This document shows, piece by piece, positions 8,897-17,034 of a stretch of 64,000 bases of DNA (positions within the stretch are counted from its first letter, which is position 1; each line of letters starts with the position of its first letter). A model generated the notes under the pieces. The model saw nothing but the letters and a program-made list of their open reading frames with translations. It was not told where the DNA came from and did not search any database. The position numbers were made by a program, and so were the translations under genes. Source of the stretch: Fidelibacterota bacterium. GTDB lineage: Bacteria; Fidelibacterota; UBA8477; JABMPR01. The DNA lies in contig JADHVL010000003.1 of assembly GCA_016784025.1 (NCBI GenBank), forward strand, positions 1 to 64,000. The letters are read 5' to 3'.

Positions 8897-10855
8897 ATGA
8901 AACGAAATCAGATATTTGTTCTGTTAATTCTCGCTGTTTCCCTCATGTTTTGGTCATGCGGTGGTGGCGATAAACAAGCTGCAGAGACTGCTGGGGCTGA
9001 CAAAAGTGCCATAGTTAAAGACATGGCTACACCTGCTGAAGCTGGTGGTTATGGCTTTGAAAAATTAGCAGATGATTTAGGCTACACTACTTATGAAATG
9101 AAACCCCAGGAACAAATCTTCTTTGGTGATCCCCGGGCCAAAAAAGGCGGCCTGTTTCGTCATATCACTACTCGTTTCCCTGCTACCATGCGTACAGAGG
9201 GTCAAAATGCCAATTATGTTGAAAACAGTACTATTTCTGGGCTGTGCTATGAAGGTTTGATTAACACCCATCCGCTCACACTTGAATTTATTCCATCACT
9301 GGCCACCCACTGGAAAATTTCTGATGACAAGATGAAATTCTGGTTTCGCATCAATCCCGATGCCCGTTGGTCAGATGGACGCGAGGTGATCGCTGAAGAT
9401 GTAGTAGCTACCTGGGATCTCCATATGGATGAAACTATTTTGTCCCCCTCAGACCAGTTGACTTATGGCAAGTTTGAAAGACCGGTGGTTGAAGGTAAGT
9501 ACATCGTATCTGTTGTGTGTAAAGAATTAAGCTGGAGAAACTTCCTGTATTTTGGTGGTAGCATGGTCATTTTGCCATCTCATTATCTGAATCAAATAGA
9601 TGGCTCAGAATATCTCAAAGAATATCAGTTTAAGATGCTTCCCGGCACAGGACCTTACGAGATCAAAGAGGAAGACATCATCAGCCAGGAGTCGTTCACT
9701 CTGACACGTCGTACTGACTATTGGGGCAAAGAAGATCCCACCAATAAATACACCTCCAACTTTGACAAAATAAAGTTTATCGTTGTTAAGGATAATAACC
9801 CACTCATCTTTGAAAAATTCAAGAAAGGTGAAGCCGATTTCTATACTGTATCAGCTGCTCGGGAGTGGATCGAAGAGTGCGAAGCTGACTCGCTCAAATC
9901 AGGTGAAACGAACTGGCCATATGCACTTAAAAAAGGGTGGGTCCAGAAACACAAAATTTACTCAGAAAAACCAGCTGGAACCTCCGGTTTTGCCTTCAAT
10001 ATGAGAAAATGGCCTTTCGATGATAAACGGGTTCGCATGGCCTTTACTTATCTCTATAATCGGGAAAAAATGAACGAGGAAATGTATTACAGTGAATACT
10101 CCATGATGAACTCACTGTACTCTGGTTCAGTCTATGAAAACCCCGATAATGAGAAAGTGGTTTATAGTCCTGAAAAAGCGGCAAAGCTTCTTAATGAAGC
10201 AGGATATACTTCACGTAATGAAGATGGTTGGCTTGTCCATGAAGACGGTCGCATCTTAAGGTTTGAGCTGGCCATACAAAAGGGTTTGGACTATATGGTT
10301 ACACCCGTCCAGCAGATGATGAAAGAGTACGGCATCGATATGCAGATCAAGTATATAGATGGCAATGCCAACTGGAAAAATCTCATGGAGAGAAATTTCA
10401 CCATTTTTATGCAAGCCTGGAATGGTCTGGTATTTCCAAATCCTGAAACCTCTCTAAAATCTTCTTTGGCTGATGAAAATAATACTAACAATATTGGCGG
10501 CTTTAAGAATGACAGGGTTGATGAGCTCCTGGAAGAATATGATGTGACCTTTGACCAGGCAACTCGTGTGAAGATTATCCGCGAAATTGATGGAATTTAC
10601 TCAGATATTCATCCAGCAGCCTGGGGTATCGCCAGAAACTATCAACGCGTTCTGTTCTGGGATAAATTTGGTTATCCAGAGTATATGGTTGGTCGTTATA
10701 CTGGTGATTATCGTTCCGTGTTTACCCACTGGTGGTTTGAGGACGACAAAAAGCAGGCACTTGATGAGGCCATGGCCAATGAAACGGATCTACCTAAGGG
10801 TGAAGTTAATAACATGTTCTGGCCCGATTACCTAAAAGCAATGAATAGGGAATAA
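8897..10855 (+). CDS. periplasmic peptide-binding lipoprotein of a Yej/Opp-type ABC importer
   Basis: The 652-residue family-5 extracellular solute-binding protein has an SPII signal (lipobox FWSC, Cys21) and is therefore tethered to the membrane. The SBP_bac_5 features are clear: YEGLINTHPLTLEFIPSLATHWKISDD, FRINPDARWSDGREVIAEDVVATWD, and the late segments around LFWDKFGYPEYMVGR and HWWFEDD. The length (over 600) and the PRAKKGG N-terminal segment resemble YejA, the binding protein for microcin C and similar peptides. RBS GAAGGTG precedes the ATG. It heads the transporter cluster that runs to 16339, although an unrelated small gene intervenes before the first permease. Confidence 0.9.
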   Translation: MKRNQIFVLLILAVSLMFWSCGGGDKQAAETAGADKSAIVKDMATPAEAGGYGFEKLADDLGYTTYEMKPQEQIFFGDPRAKKGGLFRHITTRFPATMRTEGQNANYVENSTISGLCYEGLINTHPLTLEFIPSLATHWKISDDKMKFWFRINPDARWSDGREVIAEDVVATWDLHMDETILSPSDQLTYGKFERPVVEGKYIVSVVCKELSWRNFLYFGGSMVILPSHYLNQIDGSEYLKEYQFKMLPGTGPYEIKEEDIISQESFTLTRRTDYWGKEDPTNKYTSNFDKIKFIVVKDNNPLIFEKFKKGEADFYTVSAAREWIEECEADSLKSGETNWPYALKKGWVQKHKIYSEKPAGTSGFAFNMRKWPFDDKRVRMAFTYLYNREKMNEEMYYSEYSMMNSLYSGSVYENPDNEKVVYSPEKAAKLLNEAGYTSRNEDGWLVHEDGRILRFELAIQKGLDYMVTPVQQMMKEYGIDMQIKYIDGNANWKNLMERNFTIFMQAWNGLVFPNPETSLKSSLADENNTNNIGGFKNDRVDELLEEYDVTFDQATRVKIIREIDGIYSDIHPAAWGIARNYQRVLFWDKFGYPEYMVGRYTGDYRSVFTHWWFEDDKKQALDEAMANETDLPKGEVNNMFWPDYLKAMNRE

Positions 10856-10908
10856 GGAATAAGGAAAAAAGAGTTCAATCCCATGTGCAAGCAGTGTCAA
10901 GGGAAGAA

Positions 10909-11292
10909 GTGAAAGTTGGACTTCTCAATATTGCTGAAGCAGAAAAAGCCTGGGATTTAAAGGTTAGAACACGACAGTTTGCTCTGGATTGTATTTCACT
11001 GGTTGCAGATTTACCTAAATCAAAAACCGGACAAGTAATAGGACATCAATTACTACGATCCTTAACATCAGTTGGCGCTAATTATAGAGCCGCTAGTTTG
11101 GCCCAGTCAAAACCTGCGTTTAGGGCAAAACTGAGCATTGTATTAGAAGAGGCTGACGAATGTGCGTATTGGCTAGATCTCATCATAGCTGCATCCTTGC
11201 TTGACAGAGATAAAGTCATTGATATTTATTTAGAAGCGCAAGAACTAACAAAAATATTTGCTGCAGCACGAAAAAAAATAGAACAAAGGTAA
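10909..11292 (+). CDS. four helix bundle protein (S23 / 23S rRNA intervening-sequence family)
   Basis: The protein of about 127 residues has the hallmark KVRTRQFALDCISLVADLPKSKTGQVIGHQLLRSLTSVGANYRAA segment and EADECAYWLDLI, which define the four-helix-bundle family first named from ORFs inside 23S rRNA intervening sequences. Members form pentamers; the biological role is unknown. The GTG at 10909 follows AGGGAAGA; a longer GTG start at 10885 is possible. The gene sits between the binding protein and permease genes of an ABC importer, an unusual place that suggests insertion. An A/G-rich tandem (ATAAGGAATAAGGA) lies just upstream. Confidence 0.85.
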   Translation: MKVGLLNIAEAEKAWDLKVRTRQFALDCISLVADLPKSKTGQVIGHQLLRSLTSVGANYRAASLAQSKPAFRAKLSIVLEEADECAYWLDLIIAASLLDRDKVIDIYLEAQELTKIFAAARKKIEQR

Positions 11293-11346
11293 AATCACAT
11301 GTCCAACACAACTTATTCTTTAGTCCTTCTTACTTATTAATTTGCT

Positions 11347-12624
11347 ATGACTACGTATTTTATTCGACGCATTTTACTGATGATTCCAACTTTCCTGGGA
11401 TCAACCATCCTTATTTTTGTCATCCTCCAGATGGCGCCGGGTGGTCCACTGGAAAGGACGATCCAACAATTACAGGCTGGCGCCATGCAGCAGGGAGAAT
11501 CAGCTGGAAGTGTTGGTGATATCATGAGTGGGGGAAGTTCAGTGCTGCCAGAGTCTGCGCTACGGGAATTAAGAAGATTTTATGGATTCGACAAACCAGT
11601 TTATCAGAGATATTTGATATGGCTGGGTATTTGGCCCAGAGAAATTAAACATCGCGAAGTTGATTTTAGTGGCGGTGTAACAGAAGTCAGTAAAAATGTG
11701 GGACGTGGAAATTACATGACCCTCCGTCTAGAAGGTGAGGAAGTCGGTGTTTATGATACGGATGGCAGTACCAGCAAGATCTGGAAAGCAGCCATCGATG
11801 GGGATGCCTCTAAAGATGGAAAGATTGTAGCCACCATTTTTCAAACTGAGTTTTCAGGTATCCTTACAGGTAACCTGGGAACGTCTTATACCTATGATCA
11901 ACCAGTTACTGAGGTCATGGCACCCCGCTTTAAGATTTCCATGTTTTTTGGACTCACGGGATTATTCCTATCCTATATCGTCTGTATTCCTCTGGGAATC
12001 AGGAAAGCCTTGAATCATGGGTCTGCCTTTGACTTTCTCTCCAGTGTGGTAGTATTTGCAGCCTATTCTATACCAGGCTATGCTCTAGGTGCAGTTTTGC
12101 TTGTTCTGCTGGGAGGTGGATCTTTTTGGGACATCTTCCCTCTGGGAGGATTTCGGTCACCAACCGAAGTCTGGGAAAGCATGACCCTCTGGGAACAGAT
12201 AAAAGATCAACTGTGGCACGCCGTATTACCCATTATTTCCTGGTCAATTGGTAGCTTTGCTGGATTGACCATTTTGATGAAGAATAGTCTGTTGGAAAAC
12301 ATTTCACAGGACTATATCAGAACAGCTTTTGCAAAAGGATTACAGGAAAAAAGAGTGATTTGGGTCCATGCCATTCGGAATTCGGTCATTCCAATTGCTT
12401 CAAGTATTGGTGGTGTCATTGGAGTGGTTATCGCTGGATCATACCTCATCGAAAAAGTTTTCAATATTGATGGGTTTGGGAAAATGGGATTCCAGGCCAT
12501 TCTGGATCGTGATTACCCCATCACCCTGGGTTTTCTGGTGATTGTTGTCATGATTCGACTTGTCTCCAATATCCTTTCAGATATTGCCCTGGCAACTGTT
12601 GACCCAAGAATCAGATTTAAATAA
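11347..12624 (+). CDS. ABC importer permease 1 (YejB/OppB type)
   Basis: The 425-residue binding-protein-dependent permease has TM1 near residues 10-30 (RRILLMIPTFLGSTILIFVILQMAPGGP). A long extracytoplasmic insert of about 140 residues follows, and then the five-helix core carrying the EAA-type coupling loop (YIRTAFAKGLQEKRVIWVHAIRNSVIP). It ends TLGFLVIVVMIRLVSNILSDIALATVDPRIRF, the signature of OppB/DppB permeases. It is longer than OppB (about 306) because of the insert, as in YejB-type permeases. It is one half of the translocation pore with the permease at 12811. Confidence 0.92.
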   Translation: MTTYFIRRILLMIPTFLGSTILIFVILQMAPGGPLERTIQQLQAGAMQQGESAGSVGDIMSGGSSVLPESALRELRRFYGFDKPVYQRYLIWLGIWPREIKHREVDFSGGVTEVSKNVGRGNYMTLRLEGEEVGVYDTDGSTSKIWKAAIDGDASKDGKIVATIFQTEFSGILTGNLGTSYTYDQPVTEVMAPRFKISMFFGLTGLFLSYIVCIPLGIRKALNHGSAFDFLSSVVVFAAYSIPGYALGAVLLVLLGGGSFWDIFPLGGFRSPTEVWESMTLWEQIKDQLWHAVLPIISWSIGSFAGLTILMKNSLLENISQDYIRTAFAKGLQEKRVIWVHAIRNSVIPIASSIGGVIGVVIAGSYLIEKVFNIDGFGKMGFQAILDRDYPITLGFLVIVVMIRLVSNILSDIALATVDPRIRFK

Positions 12625-12670
12625 AGATGAAACAACAATCTCCATTCTTTGGCCAGAACCCAATATTTAA

Positions 12671-12748
12671 GTCTTTGCGAAGAAGAGGTTCGACTGAAGC
12701 AATCTCAGAATCGAGATCGCCACGGTCACTATGCTTCCTCGCGAAGAC
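12671..12748 (+). repeat. imperfect long-hairpin dispersed repeat between the two permease genes
   Basis: The outer arms GTCTTTGCGAAGAAG (12671-12685) and CTTCCTCGCGAAGAC (12734-12748) pair with two mismatches. Inner arms GCAATCTC and GAGATCGC pair around a short AGAATC loop. The same building blocks (TTGCGA, GCAATCTC, GAGATCGC, CTTCGCGAAGAC) occur at 33584-33706, so this is a dispersed family and not a private operator. It sits inside the importer operon and could alter expression between the genes. Confidence 0.7.
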
Positions 12749-12810
12749 TCACAATAATATTTCCCCTGATTTAACCTTAGTTCCAAAATTTAAGCAAGAG
12801 ACATACATTT

Positions 12811-13863
12811 ATGCCTGAACAACAAGATATATCCCTTTCCATTCTAAAGAAGCGCTGGCTCAAATTCAAAACCATGAAGCGGGGCTACTACTCCTTCGTA
12901 TTGCTGGTGATTCTCTATGTCCTCTCCTGGTTTCTTCCCGTACTTATTAATAATCGTGCGCTGATGCTCAGCTATGAAGGTGATTTATACTTCCCCGTCG
13001 CATCCGGCTATTATGCTGGCACAGACTTTGGTCAGGATGTCCCCGGTGAAGCCATCTATCGTCAACTAGAGGCTACCTGGGAAGCAGAAGACAGTGATAA
13101 TTGGGTGATCATGCCCCTCTATCCATATAGCCCTTACGAGGACATTACAGTCACAGGGAATAAAATGTATGACCCGCCATCGGGCACCCATTGGCTGGGC
13201 ACTGACAATACAGGAAGAGATGTATTCGCTCGTCTGTGCTATGGTTTTAATATATCCATATCATTTGCTCTGGTTCTCACCATCCTGAACTATATCATTG
13301 GTGTAATAATCGGTGGCAGCATGGGCTATTTCGGTGGCAAATTCGATCTCTTTTTTCAACGCATTATTGAAATATGGTCCAGTTTGCCCATGTTGTTTGT
13401 GATCATCATCATTAGCTCCATTATTCGTCCTTCCTTCTTCCTGCTGATTTTCATCTACACCATCGTCAACTGGATTGGTATGACCTATCTCATGCGAGCT
13501 GAATTTTATCGTGAAAAATCCAAGGATTATGTCGCAGCAGCCCTGTCAATGGGCCAGACTAGTTTCAAAGTGATGTTTAAGCACATTCTGCCCAACGCCA
13601 TGGTGCCTATTATCACCTTTTTCCCATTTGCTGTTGTCGGTGGAATCTCAGCCCTGGTGAGTCTTGACTATCTCGGATTTGGAATGCCACCACCCACACC
13701 CAGCTGGGGCCAGATGTTAGATGTTGGTCTGCAAAACATTACTAAAGCCTGGATGGTCTTCGCACCAATTTCGGCTCTCTTTTCTACACTGATAATGGTT
13801 GTCTTTATTGGGGAGGCCGTTCGTGAGGCTTTTGACCCCAAAGTATATTCGAGGTTAAGATGA
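12811..13863 (+). CDS. ABC importer permease 2 (YejE/OppC type)
   Basis: The 350-residue permease has the N-terminal helix at about 23-42. The following segment (YEGDLYFPVASGYYAGTDFG, then IMPLYPYSP) matches the periplasmic insert of YejE better than that of OppC. DPPSGTHWLGTDNTGRDVFARLCYGFNIS is the conserved OppC-family entry, and LSMGQTSFKVMFKHILPNAMVPII is the EAA coupling loop. It ends in the typical LIMVVFIGEAVREAFDPK. The stop overlaps the ATPase start by four bases (ATGA), coupling the two. Confidence 0.92.
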   Translation: MPEQQDISLSILKKRWLKFKTMKRGYYSFVLLVILYVLSWFLPVLINNRALMLSYEGDLYFPVASGYYAGTDFGQDVPGEAIYRQLEATWEAEDSDNWVIMPLYPYSPYEDITVTGNKMYDPPSGTHWLGTDNTGRDVFARLCYGFNISISFALVLTILNYIIGVIIGGSMGYFGGKFDLFFQRIIEIWSSLPMLFVIIIISSIIRPSFFLLIFIYTIVNWIGMTYLMRAEFYREKSKDYVAAALSMGQTSFKVMFKHILPNAMVPIITFFPFAVVGGISALVSLDYLGFGMPPPTPSWGQMLDVGLQNITKAWMVFAPISALFSTLIMVVFIGEAVREAFDPKVYSRLR

Positions 13864-15338
13864 GTCGGGAAAAACTGGTAGAAGTCAAGGGACTTAAAAC
13901 CCGATTCAAAGTTGGTGGAGAATGGGCCAAAGCCGTCGATGGTGTCAGTTTTGATATCTATGAAGGAGAGACACTTGGTATCGTAGGAGAATCAGGATCT
14001 GGTAAGTCTGTCTCGGTACTCTCCTTGATTCAGCTAATTCCCAACCCTCCCGGCGAAGTCTCCGATGGTGAGATTATCTTTAAGGGCCAGAAGATTTTTG
14101 ATGCTGATGATCTGGCTCGTGTCAGAGTAGAACCTCCATACAAATATTTCCCCAAACTTCCTGAAGAGAAACGTAACACAGCTGCCGGCTTCTTCTTTTT
14201 AGCCTGGATGCTCATCCACATTTCTTTACCAATAAGTGGTTTGGGCTGGGGTCTTTTATCTCTGGTCCTGAATCTATCAGTTATGGTCCATCTTTTTTAT
14301 AACTCACCCAGGAATGTCGCCATGGCTGAGTTCAGACAAAACATCTACAGTCGTATGTGGGATATACGTGGCTCTGAAATCGCCATGATATTCCAGGAAC
14401 CCATGACATCATTGAACCCTGTGTTCAACATTGGAATGCAGACCATGGAAGCGATCAGACCGACTAGCTTGAAGGACTCCCTGAAAGCCTGGTTTGTAAG
14501 TCGCGCCAAAAATTTAAAAAGCTATTCCTTCAAAAACAGGGCACAAACCTCAGGTGTTTTTGCTGTGATCGCCCTGGCCTTTTCTCAATTGGCTGCGGGA
14601 TGGAGTTTTAATCCCCTCTCCATGTTGATAAGCTTGATAGTCGGAGGTCTGGTGCCGACTGGTATCGCCTATTTTATTATAGGAATAGACAAGCTGATCA
14701 GCGATGAGTTCAAGAGTCGTCATCAGGAACTTTTTAATGCAGCGGTCAAATTGCTGGATACTGTGGGAATCCCCGATGCAGAACGTCGCATGGGTGACTA
14801 CCCCCACCAATTCTCGGGTGGTATGCGCCAGCGTGTCATGATTGCCATGGCCCTGGCAAAGAATCCATCATTGCTCATAGCAGATGAGCCAACTACTGCG
14901 CTAGATGTGACCATTCAAGCTCAGATTCTGGATTTGATGTTAGATCTCAAGAAGCATAACACAGAAGCCGCCGTGGTCTTGATAACCCATGATCTGGCTG
15001 TTGTTGCAGAAACCTGTGAACGGGTTATTGTCATGTATGGAGGTGTCATTCAGGAAATTGCTGAAGTGAATGACCTGTTTAGTAAACCCATGCATCCCTA
15101 TACAAATGGATTGCTAGGTTCAATTCCCAGGCCAGATATACACTCCAAGCGAGAACGTCTTGAGACGATTCCAGGCATGGTCCCCAATATTCTGGATTTG
15201 CCTGTGGGGTGTAAATTTTGTACTCGATGTACCGTGAAATTAGATAAATGTGATACAGAAGAACCGCCGCTTCAGGAGATTACTCCAGGTCATTTTGTAC
15301 GCTGTTTTGTGACCCAGGAAGAGCAGGTGTCAGCATGA
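13860..15338 (+). CDS. OppD-type ABC ATPase with two hydrophobic insertions in the nucleotide-binding domain
   Basis: ATP-hydrolysing subunit of the peptide importer. Motifs are intact and in order: Walker A GESGSGKS (43-50), Q-loop MIFQEP with Gln179, LNPVFNIG, signature FSGGM (318-322), Walker B/D-loop [12 protein letters not shown] (338-349), H-loop His377, and the oligopeptide C-terminal Cys cluster (C451, C454, C457, C464). The protein is 492 residues against about 330 for OppD. The excess lies in two inserts. Residues about 86-165 hold a hydrophobic hairpin at 109-147, and residues about 203-287 hold hydrophobic segments at 232-249 and 254-276. Both are in frame, with no stop or shift. 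Four-base overlaps link it to neighbours on both sides. Confidence 0.9.
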   Translation: MSREKLVEVKGLKTRFKVGGEWAKAVDGVSFDIYEGETLGIVGESGSGKSVSVLSLIQLIPNPPGEVSDGEIIFKGQKIFDADDLARVRVEPPYKYFPKLPEEKRNTAAGFFFLAWMLIHISLPISGLGWGLLSLVLNLSVMVHLFYNSPRNVAMAEFRQNIYSRMWDIRGSEIAMIFQEPMTSLNPVFNIGMQTMEAIRPTSLKDSLKAWFVSRAKNLKSYSFKNRAQTSGVFAVIALAFSQLAAGWSFNPLSMLISLIVGGLVPTGIAYFIIGIDKLISDEFKSRHQELFNAAVKLLDTVGIPDAERRMGDYPHQFSGGMRQRVMIAMALAKNPSLLIADEPTTALDVTIQAQILDLMLDLKKHNTEAAVVLITHDLAVVAETCERVIVMYGGVIQEIAEVNDLFSKPMHPYTNGLLGSIPRPDIHSKRERLETIPGMVPNILDLPVGCKFCTRCTVKLDKCDTEEPPLQEITPGHFVRCFVTQEEQVSA

Positions 15339-16339
15339 GCAAGAATACACTGGTAGACGTAAAAAATCTGTCCGTACACTTTCCCGTACATGGTGGTGTC
15401 TTTTCAAAGCGAGTCGCTACAGTCAAGGCTGTGGATGGAATAAATTTTTCAATCGATCGCAAACAGATTGTCGGCATGGTTGGTGAATCAGGTTGTGGTA
15501 AAACTACGGTTGGTAGGGCCATGATAAACATTCTGCGTCATGTGGCGCCAGATGTTGAAATCGGTGGCAGTATTGAATATCACTTTGGTGATGAAGTTGT
15601 GGATTTTGCCAGCCTAAGCTCCCGCCAGGTGAGAAAATATCGCTCAAGGGTTCAAATGATTTTTCAAGATCCTTATGCCTCATTGAATCCGCGCATGACG
15701 GTGGCTCAAATTATAAGTGAGCCTCTTCAGCTCCATACTGATATGACCAACAAGGAACAAACTGAACGCGTGGGCTGGTTACTTGACAAGGTTGGCTTGC
15801 AGCCAGAACAGGCCCGACGCTATCCTCATGAGTTTTCAGGTGGTCAGAGACAGCGTATTGGAATAGCCAGGGCTTTGGCCACAAACCCTGATCTCATTAT
15901 CTGTGATGAGCCGGTTTCAGCGCTGGATGTTTCTATTCAAGCCCAGGTAATCAACTTGATGCTGGATCTTCAGGAGGAGTTTGATGTTTCCTACCTGTTT
16001 ATTGCCCACGATCTTTCAGTTGTGGAGCATATTTCTGATAAAATTGCAGTCATGTATCTGGGAGATATGGCAGAATATGGCAATGCCCAGGATGTATACC
16101 ATCATCCCAGGCATCCCTATAGCAAAGCATTGCTTTCAGCAGTTCCCCTGCCTGATCCCAGTCGTAAAAACAGAAAAAGGATCGTGTTGCAGGGTGATGT
16201 ACCTACACCACTAAACAAGCCAAGTGGTTGTGCTTTCCGGACGCGTTGTCCTATTGCTCAACCCTCATGTGCAGAATCAAAACCGGAGTTTAAGGAACAG
16301 GCCAAAGATCATTTTGTAGCCTGTCCTCTAGTGGAGTAA
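15335..16339 (+). CDS. OppF-type ABC ATPase of the peptide importer
   Basis: The 334-residue second ATPase has Walker A GESGCGKT (50-57), Q-loop MIFQDPYASLNPR, signature FSGGQRQRIGIARAL (from 167), Walker B with Asp191-Glu192 (LIICDEPVSALD) and H-loop AHDLSVVEH. It also has the oligopeptide/dipeptide C-terminal extension with GCAFRTRCPIAQPSC. It has normal OppF length and lacks the insertions seen in its partner at 13860. It starts in an ATGA overlap. It pairs with the OppD-like subunit; E. coli YejF fuses both ATPases in one chain, whereas here they are separate. Confidence 0.94.
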   Translation: MSKNTLVDVKNLSVHFPVHGGVFSKRVATVKAVDGINFSIDRKQIVGMVGESGCGKTTVGRAMINILRHVAPDVEIGGSIEYHFGDEVVDFASLSSRQVRKYRSRVQMIFQDPYASLNPRMTVAQIISEPLQLHTDMTNKEQTERVGWLLDKVGLQPEQARRYPHEFSGGQRQRIGIARALATNPDLIICDEPVSALDVSIQAQVINLMLDLQEEFDVSYLFIAHDLSVVEHISDKIAVMYLGDMAEYGNAQDVYHHPRHPYSKALLSAVPLPDPSRKNRKRIVLQGDVPTPLNKPSGCAFRTRCPIAQPSCAESKPEFKEQAKDHFVACPLVE

Positions 16340-16384
16340 AACGTTTCAGGATCTATAACAACCTGAGTCCGCCGTATTAATTCT

Positions 16385-16846
16385 CTATTTCGCCCGGCTC
16401 TTCCTGGGTGAATGCACCTTCTTCACATGTTCTACAAAATCTGCCAGGGGGAGGGAGGCAATTGTTTTGCCGATGAGATCCAGGGGCAAGTTTTCTATTT
16501 TGCGGAAACGAACGCATGACTTACCCATATCTAAGCGTTTCCCGGTTTCTCGATAAGCAGCCTCAAAGGCTGTAGAACGCTCTTCAAACACATAAATCCC
16601 AGATAGATAGACTGCCATATGGTTTTTTTGTGAAGCCAGGGCGGCATATAGAAGTGGCTGTTTGTTGTAGGTATCTGGATACACACTTAGGGGTACCTGG
16701 TAGGCGATCATCCCCCAGTTCATAGTTTCCTCATAACCATCAGGCAGGTTCTCGAGGATGGTCTTTCTAACCTGGGCAATTTGCTCTGCTCTATCCTCAG
16801 GCAAGCCACTGATATATTCTTCTATGGTTTGGGCGTTTGATTTCAT
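16385..16846 (-). CDS. DUF1801 (YdhG-like) small protein
   Basis: The 153-residue soluble protein has the DUF1801 pattern: IEEYISGLPEDRAEQIAQVRKTILENLPDGYEETMNWGMIAYQVP, followed by HMAVYLSGIYV and a C-terminal MGKSCVRFRKIENLPLDLI. Function is unknown; related folds bind small molecules or iron-chaperone partners (frataxin-like). I use the ATG at 16846 because AAAGGA is eight bases upstream of it, whereas the ATG at 16855 would be too close to that site. It is convergent with the importer operon. Confidence 0.82.
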   Translation of the reverse strand: MKSNAQTIEEYISGLPEDRAEQIAQVRKTILENLPDGYEETMNWGMIAYQVPLSVYPDTYNKQPLLYAALASQKNHMAVYLSGIYVFEERSTAFEAAYRETGKRLDMGKSCVRFRKIENLPLDLIGKTIASLPLADFVEHVKKVHSPRKSRAK

Positions 16847-16876
16847 TATTAACATCCTTTAACTTGTAAAACGTAT

Positions 16877-16915
16877 CGAAGGTTTAGAGCCTTCGGAAGA
16901 TTAAACGTTAATCTT
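16877..16915. promoter_or_regulatory. two small inverted repeats in a divergent intergenic region
   Basis: Two hairpins lie between the divergent DUF1801 and transglutaminase genes: CGAAGG/CCTTCG (16877-16882 and 16890-16895), and AAGATTAA/TTAATCTT (16897-16904 and 16908-16915, 3-base loop). They could be operators or 5'-UTR structures of the minus-strand gene. There is no motif evidence for a specific regulator. Confidence 0.25.
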
Positions 16916-17034
16916 ACTTCCAATATTTGGAATCAGGCCTAAATTTGTGCCCAATATGCCCTGAGAAAACAAATATTTCTCTTTGAGATCTAGTTTGATA
17001 CGCCATGAATGAAAGGTCGCTTTAGAAGTTTTCA

